Positions 1-10,038 of a stretch of DNA of 64,000 bases are shown piece by piece (the first letter of the stretch is position 1; the number at the start of each line of letters is the position of its first letter). The notes under the pieces are model-generated. The model ran no database searches and was not told where the DNA came from. It worked only from the letters and a program-made list of their open reading frames with translations. A program made the position numbers and the translations under genes. Source of the DNA: Deinandra increscens subsp. villosa. Lineage: Eukaryota > Streptophyta > Magnoliopsida > Asterales > Asteraceae. The stretch covers positions 40,511,279 through 40,575,278 of the forward strand of contig JBCNJP010000006.1 of assembly GCA_039602395.1 (NCBI GenBank). The letters are read 5' to 3'.

Positions 1-420
1 CCCTTATGTATTTAACTGCTTCTCGTCCTGATATCATGTTTGCTGTGTGCTTGTGTGCTAGGTACAAGGCAGCTCCCAAAGCTTCACATATGTTAGCAGT
101 AAAAAAGAATTTTGTTTATTTGAAGGGTAATCCGGATCTCGGTATCTGGTACTCTAATGATAATAAGTTCGAGTTATCAGCTTATTCTGATTCGGATTAT
201 GGCGGCTGTAAAATCAATTTCAAGTCTACTACTGCCGGATGCCAGATTTTGGGGGAGAGGCTCGTGTCATGGCAATGCAAGAATCAAACTTCGATTGCAA
301 CGTCTACTGCGGAGGCGGAGTATGTGGCTGCTTCAAGTTGTTGTTCACAGGTTCTGTGGATTCAATAGCAGTTACGCGACTATGGTTTGAATTTTCTGAC
401 TACTCCCATTTATATTGACT
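1..420 (+). pseudogene. Copia RNase H fragment (end of a pol gene), cut by element A
   Basis: Partial at the window edge. The frame encodes the end of a Ty1/copia reverse transcriptase and its RNase H: SRPDIMFAVC, then SDSDYGG and TAEAEYVAA, which carry the acidic residues typical of RNase H. A TAG at 366-368 interrupts the frame after LWIQ. The same frame then reads QLRDYGLNF and TPIYID up to about 418, where homology stops abruptly at the reverse-oriented ORF of element A. RNase H degrades the RNA template during reverse transcription in the particle. The fragment may be the upstream part of element C, whose third ORF resumes in the same orientation at 10039. That would need A's insertion plus a deletion, and is inference. 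Domain call secure, assignment to C uncertain. Confidence 0.85.
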
Positions 421-1238
421 CCAGGTTCAGAATATTCTTCATCTTGTACCCTCGCAACCTCAGGGAAAGCACCTCTTTTAGTCCACTCAAGTCTTCCTTG
501 AAAAGTGCTCTTTCCCCTTCTATCTTGGGTTTGCAGACCGAAAACACTGTCATCCATGAATTTCATATCCAGCTTCTCTACCCTTTCTTGAATCATTGGA
601 TATTTCTTCAAAACCACCATATGCACAAACCGTGGAGTCATGAGAAATTGTTCTCTTGCACTCAAATCAGCATTACCAACCCAATCCAACAGCATCATCT
701 TTGAAAAATTAAACTCCCAGTCCAAGGCCAGTGCAACAAATGCTATGCCATGCACCTTGTTCAGCTGATCAAAGCTTGTTCTCTTCCCCAAGAAAGATTT
801 TTGCATGTAGTGTGCCAAACACCTCCAGTAGTGTGGCAAAAGCTTCTTGAAGATCGGCGGGAATTTTTCTTCATAACCCAAAAAACGTGCACCCTCTAAC
901 ACAGCATCCTTGGAATATTCCATTGTGTCTTCAGCTTTATCATTTATATTCAGCCCTTGGCGAATATCTTCTTCTTCAATCTCGATTCTGCGGTTTTGAA
1001 CCGTTGCTGTGATCCTTGTTTTATCGAGATTTGCCCTTGCAATTCCCCAGAATTCTCTCACAAGTTGTTCATCTATCAGCACGCTTGTCCTGAAAGCATG
1101 ATTTATCTTGCATACGTTCATCCCTGCAACAAGTGAGTAGAATAATTGCATGTGTCTCTCTGGAGGGTCATCAAGATAAGCAGGTATCCAGTGTTCTCTT
1201 TCAAAGTGAATTTCCTCATCAATCAGTTCTTCTGCCAT
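421..1238 (-). CDS. Third ORF of element A (retroelement-associated protein, 3'-truncated)
   Basis: Begins MAEELIDEEIHFEREHW and runs open for about 270 codons. The frame stays open to 372, but the last codons after about 421 lie across the junction with the opposite-strand RNase H fragment and are chance. The protein is soluble-looking. I see no signal peptide or membrane segment, so 'envelope' would be a misnomer. Segments such as HYMQKSF, SFDQLNKVHGIAFVALALDWEFNFS and FLMTPRFVHM resemble the unnamed proteins often found after pol in SIRE-like elements of Asteraceae (family knowledge). It lies about 1.5 kb downstream of pol and is preceded by a CT-rich stretch resembling a 5' UTR. Function unknown. 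Confidence 0.7.
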
Positions 1239-2733
1239 CTTTTAACAACAGTCGACACAAAAACTGCCTCTAAACTTGAGATATTAACGCGAAACATGAA
1301 GAAAAATTAGGATGATCACCGAGTGAAGAAAAACTGTGATTGAAGCCTGTGAATCGAAGAGGAACAATCGATTAAGGTGAGGTTTGTGGTCGGAAAGTGA
1401 TGGCAATGACAGTGGTGTGCTTGGTTTCCAATGTAGGTGGTCGGAGGTGGCTGGAAAGTGGTTTTCCGGCGAGATACACGGCGGCTAGGGTTTCTGGGGC
1501 TAGAATCGTAAACGCAGAGAAAGGGTGAGGAGGGAATCGGAAACAAGTAATCGGAAATGGAGGGTCTTGTGGGTTTTGATAAAAAAATGTTTCACAAAGG
1601 CCCCTCAAGTTTTTGAAAACATTTTAAATACACCCAAACCTCATTTAAATGATAATTCTCTTGAAAAATGTTAATTTTGAAATTTTTTTTTGAGAATTAC
1701 AAAACTTCCCCTCAGACTCATACCCCGAGTATCTGATCTTGATCATAAAAATTTAAATTATAAATAGTCAAAGACTTAAAAAAATGAATACAAAAAAGCA
1801 TAAAATTAAGATAACCTAAAACAGAGATAAAAACATACTTGCCTTGAAGCTGATGTTTTTCATGGATCAAACCAGACTTATCTTTGACTGAGGAACCCTT
1901 TTTGGCTTCTGTTACTCGACGCTCTAGACAATTGTCAGAATTTTGACCACACAAACTCACATCAAGTCATTTTGAAGTGCTTAATTATGGTACAATATTA
2001 CCGTCATGTTTAACCGTCCCCACACCCAATTATTCATAGCAAAACCTACCCAACCTCAGAGTTTATTAAGGATTCACAAACCCCCCAACTTGAGGAACCA
2101 TGCAACACCGCTATGACTACCACTTATTTCCTTAATTATCAGTTGGTGATCAGGTTGGCCGCATAAGCACGCAGAGACCAAACAAAATAATTATTTTATT
2201 ATTTTTCTTTTCCTTTTCATTTTTCTTTTTCTTTTTCTTTTTGTTTTTCTTTTTCTTTTCTGTGGTGTTGTCATAACAGCAGAACATGGCGTGTGAGAGA
2301 GTGAATACTAGGTAGATACCACTCTCAACCCATTTTTGCTGGGACTCAGTTTTTTTAAACCATGTAAACTAGGACGGGAAACTAAACATATATAGAAGTT
2401 AAGTTTACTGCACTTACATTGATGATCATAGTTTTGGGTTGAGCTCACCGACAAATCATCTTTGAGCAATCTTTCACTTCAGCCTTACACGTGTCAGTCT
2501 CCGATTGTCGTGGACATTTATATCACTTCCTATCAACTCAAGACAAACACAAAAGACTTCATAAAAACCTCAAACAGATTTTCAGATTTTCTGAAACTAT
2601 AACATTTCTTCCCCTGTTTTTATGAGGCTTTTGAAACGTAAACATTTTTTTTTAAATATTTTTTTTAAATGAAACTTAAACCAAAAGTAAGCAAACATAA
2701 AAGCAAAACTATGTACAAACAGTTTTGATCAGA
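1239..2733 (-). other. Non-coding spacer between pol and third ORF of element A
   Basis: No ORF of note. The plus strand carries a nearly pure C/T tract at about 2193-2261 (polypurine on the element's sense strand). A TGACACGTGTAAGG block (minus strand, 2483-2496) recurs in the matching spacer of element D at 33718-33731. The part nearest the third ORF (about 1320-1600) is rich in CAC/CCT on the sense strand, like a leader. Possible roles are subgenomic promoter, splice signals or a second priming tract. None is proven. Confidence 0.55.
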
Positions 2734-3333
2734 TCATTCCTCGAAGGCAATCATCCTTAGGCCTTCGACAAACATTTCAAAGTTTGGATGAGGAAGGGGT
2801 TTGGTGAAAAGGTCAACATTTTGATCGGAGTTTACCTTTTCAAGCTGAATCAACTTCCTATCATAGCAATCACGAATGAAATGTACCTTGATATCTATGT
2901 GCTTTGTTTTGGAATGTTGAACAGGATTCTTGACAATTTGCAGAGCAGCAGCATTATCACAAAAAATTGGAGTATTAAGAAATTCCATACCGTAGTCAGT
3001 GAGCTGATTCTGAATCCATACAACCTGCGAGCATCTAGCTGATGCTTCCACATATTCAGCTTCGGCAGTTGACTTGGAAATGGTATGCTGCTTATTGCTC
3101 TACAATGTGATTAGTCTGTCTCCCAAATACTGACACCCACCAGTTGTGGATTTCCTGTCAAGGTCACTACCTCCATAATCACTGTCAGTAAACGTAAATA
3201 ATTGAAAATCAGTATTTTTAGGATACCAAAGTCCAAGCTGAGGCCTGCCCTTCAGATACCTAAAAATACGTTTAACAACAGCTAAATGAGAGAGTTTAGG
3301 ATTAGCCTGGTAACGTGCACACACACACACACT
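2734..3333 (-). pseudogene. Element A pol: RNase H domain
   Basis: Two open stretches (3330-3100 and 3051-2734) cover RNase H: PKLSHLAVVKRIFRYLKGRPQLGLWYP, then SDSDYGGSD, then EASARCSQVVWIQNQL and CDNAAALQIVKNPVQHSKTKH, ending RMIAFEE before a stop at 2734. The ATSTAEAEYVEA region between them is broken by a frameshift near 3052-3099. A second break near 3290-3330, where a CA-repeat is expanded, separates it from the RT frame. The domain cleaves RNA in the RNA:DNA hybrid. One copper-bottomed sign of decay is DQNVDLFTKPLP, which lacks a residue compared with DDNVADMFTKPLP in element D. Confidence 0.88.
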
Positions 3334-4772
3334 GCATGCATGATATCTGGCCTGCTTGTTGTCAAATACATGAGTGAACCGATCATTAAACGATACATGA
3401 ATTCACTCACTGATCCTCCATCTGCATCTACTGTCAGTAGTGGTCTGGATGCCATGGGAGTGGAGATGGGCTTGGAGTCCTGCATCTTGTACTTTTCCAG
3501 AATCTTATTCACATATTTTGCTTGATGAATGAGAATCCCAGATTCATCTTGTTTCACTTGTAATGCTAGGAAAAAGTTCATCTCTCCTTGATCGCTCATC
3601 TCAAATTTCTTTCTCATGATATCCTCAATCTCGGTGCATAATTCTTCATTCGTTGACCCGTAGATGATGTCATCCACATACACTTGCACCATAATGATAT
3701 CATCTTTCACCTTCTTTCTGAACAGGGTTTGATCAACCACTCGCCTTGTATAACCATTTTCCACCAAATGCTTTGATAGAGTCTCGTACCACGTGCGGGG
3801 AGCTTGATGCAAACCATACAAAGTTTTATCCAGAAGATACACATGATCTGGATGCTCTTCATCCACGAACCCTGGCGGTTGAGCCACATAGACCTCTTCA
3901 TTCATTTTAGCGTAGAGGAAAGCTGTCTTCACATCCATCTGATGTACTGTAAAGTTGAGATATGTTGCTACAGCAAGGAATATTCGAATTGCTTCTAGCC
4001 TGGCCACTGGTGCGTACACCTCATCATAATCAATCCTGTAAACCTGTCTGTGGCCTTGAACAATCAACCGGGCTTTGTTTCTCACAATCACACCCGTATC
4101 ATCTTTCTTGTTCTTATACAACCATCTCGTGGGTATAACTTTTTTATCTTCTGGTCTTTTCACCAGACGCCACACTCCCAATTTTGAGAATTGATTCAGT
4201 TCATTGTGCATAGCCTCCATCCAACTTGGATCTTTAAGTGCTACCATCACATTTCGAGGTTCTATCTGGGAGATAAAGCATGAGTACATGCAGAAGTTGA
4301 TGTCACCCATGCGGCTTCTAGTAGTAACACCTGCTGACACTGGTCCTACCACATTGCTGAGAGGATGATCTCTGTTGATTCTTGTGGTTTGTGCATCTGG
4401 TACTGAAACAGAAACAGGCAGGTTAGTATCATTAACATTATCATTCATACCTTGGATTTCTGACTCCTTCTGATCATCATGAGTTCCTGAAGATTCTGGA
4501 ACATCCACATTATCATCCTTAGGAGTTGCTGCTGATACACTGTCACTAACATTTTCCACATATGGCCTTACTTCAGGAGCTGGAGCAATGATGTCTTCTT
4601 TTTCTCCCAGACTAGGAAACATATTTGAGAAGTTGAAACCTTCAAACAATGACCCATAATCAAAGATCCAGTCTGGCCCAGTTCTACCATCAGTTGGATT
4701 GTCTTCCAGCCAGTCAACATTAAATGCCTCAATTATCATTTTGGTTCGAATACCCAACAAAGTAGCATTCAT
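3282..4772 (-). pseudogene. Element A pol: integrase C-terminal linker and reverse transcriptase
   Basis: 496 codons open. The first 170 or so are the acidic integrase-RT linker. RT starts at DPSWMEAMHNELNQFSKLGVW and includes the copia signatures VIPTRWLYKNKKDD, VRNKARLIVQG, DYDEVYAPVARLEAIR, QMDVKTAFLYAKM and LYGLHQAPRTWYE. The catalytic QVYVDDIIYGSTN (YVDD) is intact. It copies the element's RNA into cDNA. It ends in frame-shifted sequence after SRPDIMHAVCVC, where ACAC expansion disturbs the frame. At the other end about 36 bases encoding a segment kept by element B are missing, so integrase and RT are out of frame. Confidence 0.9.
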
Positions 4773-5271
4773 CAGCCTTTGCTTCGAATTTCCCCACTTC
4801 TGACTGAATTAGAACTGTGCAAGGACACCCGGAAGTCTTGAAGTACCCCACCTTTGGCTTTTCTCCATAAATAATCTGATAAGGCGTCTTCTCATGCCGC
4901 TTGTTCAAAAGTACCCGATTTTGCACATAACACGCAGTGTTGACTGCTTCAGCCCAAAAGAAAATTGGCAATCTTGCTTCACACATCATAGTTCTTGCAG
5001 CTTCAATGAGTGTTCTGTTTCTTCTTTCAGCAACACCATTTTGTTGAGGTGTGTACGGTGCACTGTATTGCCTTTCTATACCTTTCTCTCCACAGAACAT
5101 ATTCAATTCAGCATTCTTAAACTCTGTTCCGTTGTCTGATCTTATTGCCTTCACTTTCTTGCTCATCTGATTCTCTATGAGAGTAACAAACTGTTTCACA
5201 AGTGCTGTAGTTTCATACTTGTTTGAAAAAAAGAACACCCAAGTAAATCGAGAGAAGTCATCCACTATCAC
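4729..5271 (-). pseudogene. Element A pol: integrase catalytic core
   Basis: Encodes the rve-type core: IVDDFSRFTWVFFF, KAIRSDNGTEF with the second catalytic Asp, and PYTPQQNGVAERRNRTLIEAAR with the catalytic Glu. KTPYQIIYGEKP and CYFVGYS follow. The first catalytic Asp (LLHMDLFGPM) lies in the upstream frame at 5268-5693. A 7-base deletion near 5300 relative to element B separates the two. Integrase cuts the target and joins the LTR ends, giving the 5-bp duplications seen elsewhere in this window. The frame stops after FVGYSNQNDN because of the deletion described for the RT entry. Confidence 0.9.
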
Positions 5272-5951
5272 CAGGCAATATGAGAACTTGTTGATACTTG
5301 CATTGGGCCGAAGAGATCCATATGTAGTAATGGTAACACAGACGAGATAGAGTTTGTCATTTTAGAACGATGTGGCAACTTGTGTTGCTTCCCCTTAGCA
5401 CATGCAACACACTTCTCAATTGATGTGAAGTCCTTGATGGGAAGGTTTCTAACATGCTCTCCCTTTGCCAGCTTGGTCAGATTCTTCATGTAGGCATGTC
5501 CCAGACGACGATGCCATAACAATGCCAGATTTTCATTTTGCTTTGAAATAAGACAGGCCACATCAGAAGGCGGAGGATTACCCATGTTGAGAAGATAAGA
5601 ATTTCCTCGCCTTGGTGTACGCATCAAGATACACTCCTCAGGGATCTTGACACCAGGTTTGAGAATGATACATTCCTTGCTATTGAACAACACAAAATAT
5701 TCTCAATCACAAATCTGCGAAACACTGAGCAGACTATGTGACAATTCTTCCACATAGTGCACATCTGAGAACGTCAAGCTGCCATTCTTCACCACACCTT
5801 TCTTGCCGATCCTGCCACGTACTCCACCAGCAAAAGATACACCTCCACCATTGAAATCTTGAACCTCTTCCAAAGGCAATAAATCTCCGGTCATATGTCT
5901 GGAGCAACCACTATCAACGTACCAGAGATTGTTGACAGTTCTTCTCGGCAT
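5268..5951 (-). pseudogene. Element A pol: protease, GAG-pre-integrase and integrase zinc domain
   Basis: Starts at MPRRTVNNLWYVDSGCSRHM, where DSG is the aspartic protease active site (intact). SLLSVSQIC is followed by an in-frame TGA at about 5700 where element B has CGA (Arg), a typical CpG decay. The GAG-pre-integrase segment follows (KECIILKPGVKIPEECILMRTPRRG). The integrase zinc finger is LWHRRLGH (two His) and CVACAKGKQHKLPH (two Cys), and then LLHMDLFGPM. Protease processes the Gag-Pol precursor. This pol frame is +1 relative to the gag frame that overlaps it (see 5914-7636). Confidence 0.9.
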
Positions 5952-7636
5952 TCCCTACATGAATCAAAGAACAGTTAGAGTCGGGTACCCAGGCCATAAC
6001 TGATCTGGGCACACCCTTGGAGTCAACGTAGTTAACTAATTGAAAGGTCAAATCTGATTTTGATTCAGTTACACTCAAACTTTGAGCGTTGACTTTTGGT
6101 TTCAACAAAGTGTGTTTTTGAGGTTTTGACACATTGGTTGAATTCTTAACAGTTGCAGGTTTCTTCTGTGGAGATGTGACCCTTTTAACCTTTGTTTTAC
6201 CTTTAGGTTGAGAAAACCCTTTTGTTTTGGGTACCTGTTTTTCAACAAGTTCAGATCTCATCTTATCTTTTCTTTGATAAACTCCTTTAGGTGTGTAGGT
6301 TGGTTTTGGAGTTTTGGCCACATTCCATTTTTCATCAACAGGCTTTGTCACTGGAGTTTTAGTGTTTAAAACCTAAGACTGTTGAGTCTTCATTGGTTTC
6401 GAACTTTGCTTCTCCTGAGACAAGGCTTTTTGTTTCTGATTTTTGTTTCCACCTGTCATCATTTTCTGCAACATACTAGTCCGTGGGTTTTGCGGATAGT
6501 ATGGTTGATAAGGTTTATTTAAACAATTTGCAGCAAAACGCCCTGGTTTTCCACACTGAAAACAATTCATAATTCTAGGCCCATTCTCATGACTACAAAC
6601 ATACGAACGTCTTCGGTATGATGACTTCCATTCAGGCTTATCATCCCATCTGTGTATGAAATGTTTTGTAATTTTTTTAGGTTGCGTGATTAAACAAAAC
6701 TCTTCTGATCTTGACTTGTTCGTTCTGTTAAAAGTAGACACAGCCTGGGGATAAGGAATAAATTCCTTGGGTTTAGACTCACGACCAGCTTTAGTATTGG
6801 GCACACGAGTTTTAAAACCATTAACTACTTCATTAGAATTAGAAACACGTTTTGAAGACATGGACAACATCAATTGTTTTGACTTGGACGCATTAAGTTC
6901 AGACACAGATGTCAAAACATCGTCCTTAGGTAAATCAGAACTTGAACTACTAGACTCATGACACTCTTTAACCCTCAAACATTCAGCATCCTTCTCAGAA
7001 ACATCTTTGATCCCTACTTCATCTGCACAAGAAACAAAAAACATCAGAAGAACTAACATTATCGTTTAATGATTCCTGAGATGAACCCGATTCACAAGTG
7101 AATGTCACTGATCGATTCTGATTACCCAAACCATAGGTCATATGTTTCTCATTTTCTAACTCCTCTTCTGTCATGGGTTTCACACCAATCAAAACGCTAT
7201 CTATGGGAGGTCCTGCTTCATGCATTTCTGATTCAGATCTATCTACCTGATCTTCCTCATAGATCGTACCTATTATATCTCTAGGCACAGGTTGAGGAAC
7301 ATTATTCTTATTCTTTTCAGAAAAGCTAATTCCTATTCCTCCTTTATCCTCATCAAATCTAACATCGGTTATGCAGTTGGACAAAGCCTTACCAGCTTTA
7401 AGCATTCTTTTGTTTCTCATTTGATTCACATCTAATTTCCCTTGCAACTCATTGTTTTGATGTGTAAGTTCATCTACCTGCTTCCTAAGCTCAACAATTT
7501 CTAACTTAGCATTATCATACAGGACAGACTTCTCAGAGGCAAGGGCTTGGTATTTCTCTATATCCAATTTTTGAGCTTTAACTTTCTCCTCACTCTTTTC
7601 CCATCTACCCTTAAACGAACTTCTAGAACATTGCAT
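5914..7636 (-). pseudogene. Element A gag, C-terminal half: coiled coil, second zinc knuckle, gag-pol overlap
   Basis: Open stretches 7636-7019, 7059-6373 and 6351-5914. The first is Lys/Glu-rich and heptad-like (WEKSEEKVKAQKLDIEKYQ, ELRKQVDELTHQNNELQ), a likely coiled coil for Gag assembly. The second holds a second CCHC-type knuckle, CFQCGKPGRFAANC, in which the zinc-binding His has become Arg. The third is basic (KPAAT/KTKVKR type) and ends with AWVPDSN, the usual end of Gag in this group. It reads on about 20 codons past the start of the protease, which lies in the +1 frame. Small frameshifts and one stop separate the pieces. Confidence 0.82.
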
Positions 7637-7771
7637 ATCAAATAATTCTATCTCACTATTTTTCCAAAGTTGTCTAAGGCCATGAATTAAACGTGCATAA
7701 GTGGGATTCGTACATACCTTTGTGTTGTCGACTTCGGCTGCAAATGCTTCCTTTTCTTCAACCAGGTTCTC

Positions 7772-9158
7772 TCATTTCTCTTCTGACTTTTCCTCTATGA
7801 CCATAAATGCGTGTTCCTCCTCATCATTATTCTCCATCTGTGCAACCATAGCACCTGTCAGACTGAGTTCCCTTACCTGCGAAGCCCATTGATACTCTCC
7901 ACAATCCTGCACAACCAAAGCTTTTGTCTCTGCTCTTCCTTTACCATCCCCAGCTTTTTTCTCTTCTGCTTTCTCCCTCTTTGGCTTTGTACACTCCCTT
8001 GCAAAATGTCCGTACTCATCACAATTGAAACATCTGAGCTTTCTCTTATCAAAACCCATCCTTATCTTGTCCTGATCCTTCCAAACATTCCTTCCAGTTT
8101 TTGCCATAAACTTCTTAGCTCGAAAAACTGTCATAGCCATTTGCCAGGAAACATCAAGCATTTCCACATCTTCAGGATTAATCTGATTCAGCTCTCCTGA
8201 CAGCATGTCGGTAGGTACCAAAGTTCCAGCCATAAGAGCGTGATAGCTATTCATAAATCCCATTCCAAGAGCAAAGTTGGGATCATTAGTAGCATTTGCT
8301 TCATCAGGGTTGACCATTCCACTAGAACAAGCTTGGGCACGAGCCACAAATGCAGTTGACTTTGTGTTTGTACTTGTATCACGACCAGATGAACTTCCAC
8401 CCTGCTTTGACCCTACTTCTTCAGATAAGAGAGACTAATTCAGTTTTCCTGCCAAACTAAGTGAACTTAGATGATTCATCTCTCTTTGTTTATCATTAAT
8501 CAGCTTTGACTTTAGTTTGTTAATTAGCTCATCAACAGTCAACTCATCCAGCTTGTTGTTATCTTTGATGATTGAAATGTTGGTATTCCAGGACTTGGGC
8601 AAACTGTTCAAGAGTTTCAGATATTTATCCCCCTGTTCGGGTTGAACGTCGTAGCTTGACATCTCAGTAATTAAGGACACAAATCTTTGAACTTGAGCTT
8701 CAAAGGACTCTCCTTGAATGTAATTGAACAAGTTGAACTTCTGCTTCAGCATCTGTTTACGGCTTGCCTTGATATCGGGATTTCCTTCATATGCAACCAC
8801 CAGAGCATCCCTGAGCTTCTTTGCAGTCTTGTACTTCTTAAACCCTTGTGCAATCTCCGGAGTCAATGCCATTGTCATGATAGCATATGCTCTCTCATCC
8901 TTGTTACATTTTTCCCAATTATCATCCGAGTATTCTGCTTCAGTTTTCACCACTCCAACCTTTCCTGCTTCAGTGTGAGTAGGAATGAATGGTCCATTGA
9001 CAACTGATCTCCAAAGTCTCAGATCAACACTTTTCATATGGTTCTGGAATCTGTATTTTCCATTCAAGGAAGTTATCAGCAAATGTGAGTCTAGGAGGAC
9101 GGGTAGTCTATCCAATCTCAAAGTCCAGTTTTTGGTACATGCTTGGTTCAAAATCCAT
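7772..9158 (-). pseudogene. Element A gag, N-terminal half with first zinc knuckle
   Basis: I place the start at 9158 (MDFEPSMYQKLDFEIG), by comparison with element B, not at the longer upstream ATG at 9268. A TAG follows after 16 codons. One extra A near 9060 shifts the frame, so the open segment begins within YRFQNHMKSVDLRLWRSV. The region KSVDLRLW...FNLFNYIQGESFEAQVQRF is the UBN2-like Gag domain of copia elements. A CAG/CAA-to-TAG stop follows LAGKLN at about 8435. The next segment (8347-7772) has an intact CCHC knuckle, CFNCDEYGHFAREC, followed by a Lys/Glu-rich tail. Gag forms the particle and binds the RNA. Confidence 0.85.
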
Positions 9159-9645
9159 GACGAAAGCTTAGGAAAAATTATGAAAAACAGGTCTGTATGA
9201 GTTTCCGATCGTAAACACTTGTTTACGACGATGACACGCCTGCAGATCGTAAACGGAATCGCAAACACCTCCGGATCGTAAACGCGATCGTGAACCTGAT
9301 TCTGATCGTAATCCCTGTCGTAAACCCTTCCGGATCATAAACACTGTCGTAAACCCTTAAAAATCAGATCTTGAAGTCATAAACCCCTTTTTATCAATCG
9401 TAAACGTCCAAAGATCGATTCTTGATGTCATAAACTTGATTTTCGCGATCGTAAACCTTCAAAGATCGCTCCTTGAAGTCGTAAACACCAAAACTACTGA
9501 AGAACACCAGTCGTAAACTCCAAGAACAGCCCAGAAATTATCGTAAATACCAAAACCAGCAGCAAGCTTCCACTTTTTCCAGCCAAACACTTGAATCTAA
9601 TATTGTGGAACCTCGAATCAGATGATTCTTAGCTCTGATACCAAT
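9159..9645 (-). promoter_or_regulatory. Element A primer-binding site and motif-rich leader
   Basis: The primer site GCTCTGATACCA (plus strand 9632-9643) is the exact complement of the initiator Met-tRNA 3' end and sits two bases inside the LTR. The 480-base leader down to the gag ATG contains about fifteen copies of GTTTACGAT or one-base variants (ATCGTAAAC on the plus strand), spaced roughly 15-45 bases apart. Many variants are C-to-T changes at the CpG. See the finding on family-specific motifs. Confidence 0.85.
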
Positions 9646-10038
9646 TGTTGGTCCCGAAACAACAATCGTTCACGATATCGTAAACACAAACAAGTGCGGA
9701 ATCCTTGTTTGTGAGTGATTCAAGAAGAAGATGATGAAATATACTTGATTATAAGATGAAGAACAAAGCAACACAATCAAATCTTGAATGAAACTTGATC
9801 AATCTTCTATTATATGAGTTCACGACCGGAAATACAAAGAGAGGCAGAAAATCGTAATCGAGAACTGGTTATAAACATGAACTACATGGGTATATATACT
9901 ACCCTAACAAAAGCCCTAAACAAAATCGTAAACCCACCAAAGAGAATCGACCCATAAAGCCCATATAGCAAACCCTACTAAGCCCAAACCAATGCAAGCC
10001 CAATCTAATGTTCATGCCTCACAATGTATAGCCCAACA
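9646..10038 (-). repeat. 5' LTR of element A (393 bp)
   Basis: Ends TGTTGG...CCCAACA on the plus strand, i.e. TGTTGGGCTATAC...CCAACA on the sense strand, flush with the primer site. It matches the LTRs of B (19754-20149) and, more distantly, K (63534-63853). A TATA-type box (sense TATATATAC, about 9890-9900) and the U5 block GGATTCCGCAC (plus GTGCGGAATCC, 9695-9705) are visible. The right edge abuts element C's third ORF. Confidence 0.9.

Larger units (their letters stand above)
421..10038 (-). mobile_element. Element A: SIRE-like Ty1/copia retrotransposon, 3' LTR missing
   Basis: Read on the minus strand: 5' LTR (9646-10038), primer site, leader, gag, pol in copia order (protease, integrase, reverse transcriptase, RNase H), non-coding spacer, third ORF, then an abrupt end at about 421. 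No 3' LTR is present, so a deletion probably removed it together with part of the host element. The order PR-IN-RT-RH defines copia. The third ORF beyond pol is characteristic of the Sirevirus lineage. All ORFs are broken, so the copy is dead. Element B (13249-20149) is a close relative and lets the mutations be read by comparison. Confidence 0.9.

Noticed and set aside
372..420. Last codons of the open frame 372-1238
   Set aside because: They lie in the opposite-strand RNase H fragment; the frame is open by chance.
9180..9560. CRISPR-like spaced repeats
   Set aside because: Units are only about 9 bases, spacing is irregular, sequence is a retrotransposon leader in a plant genome.
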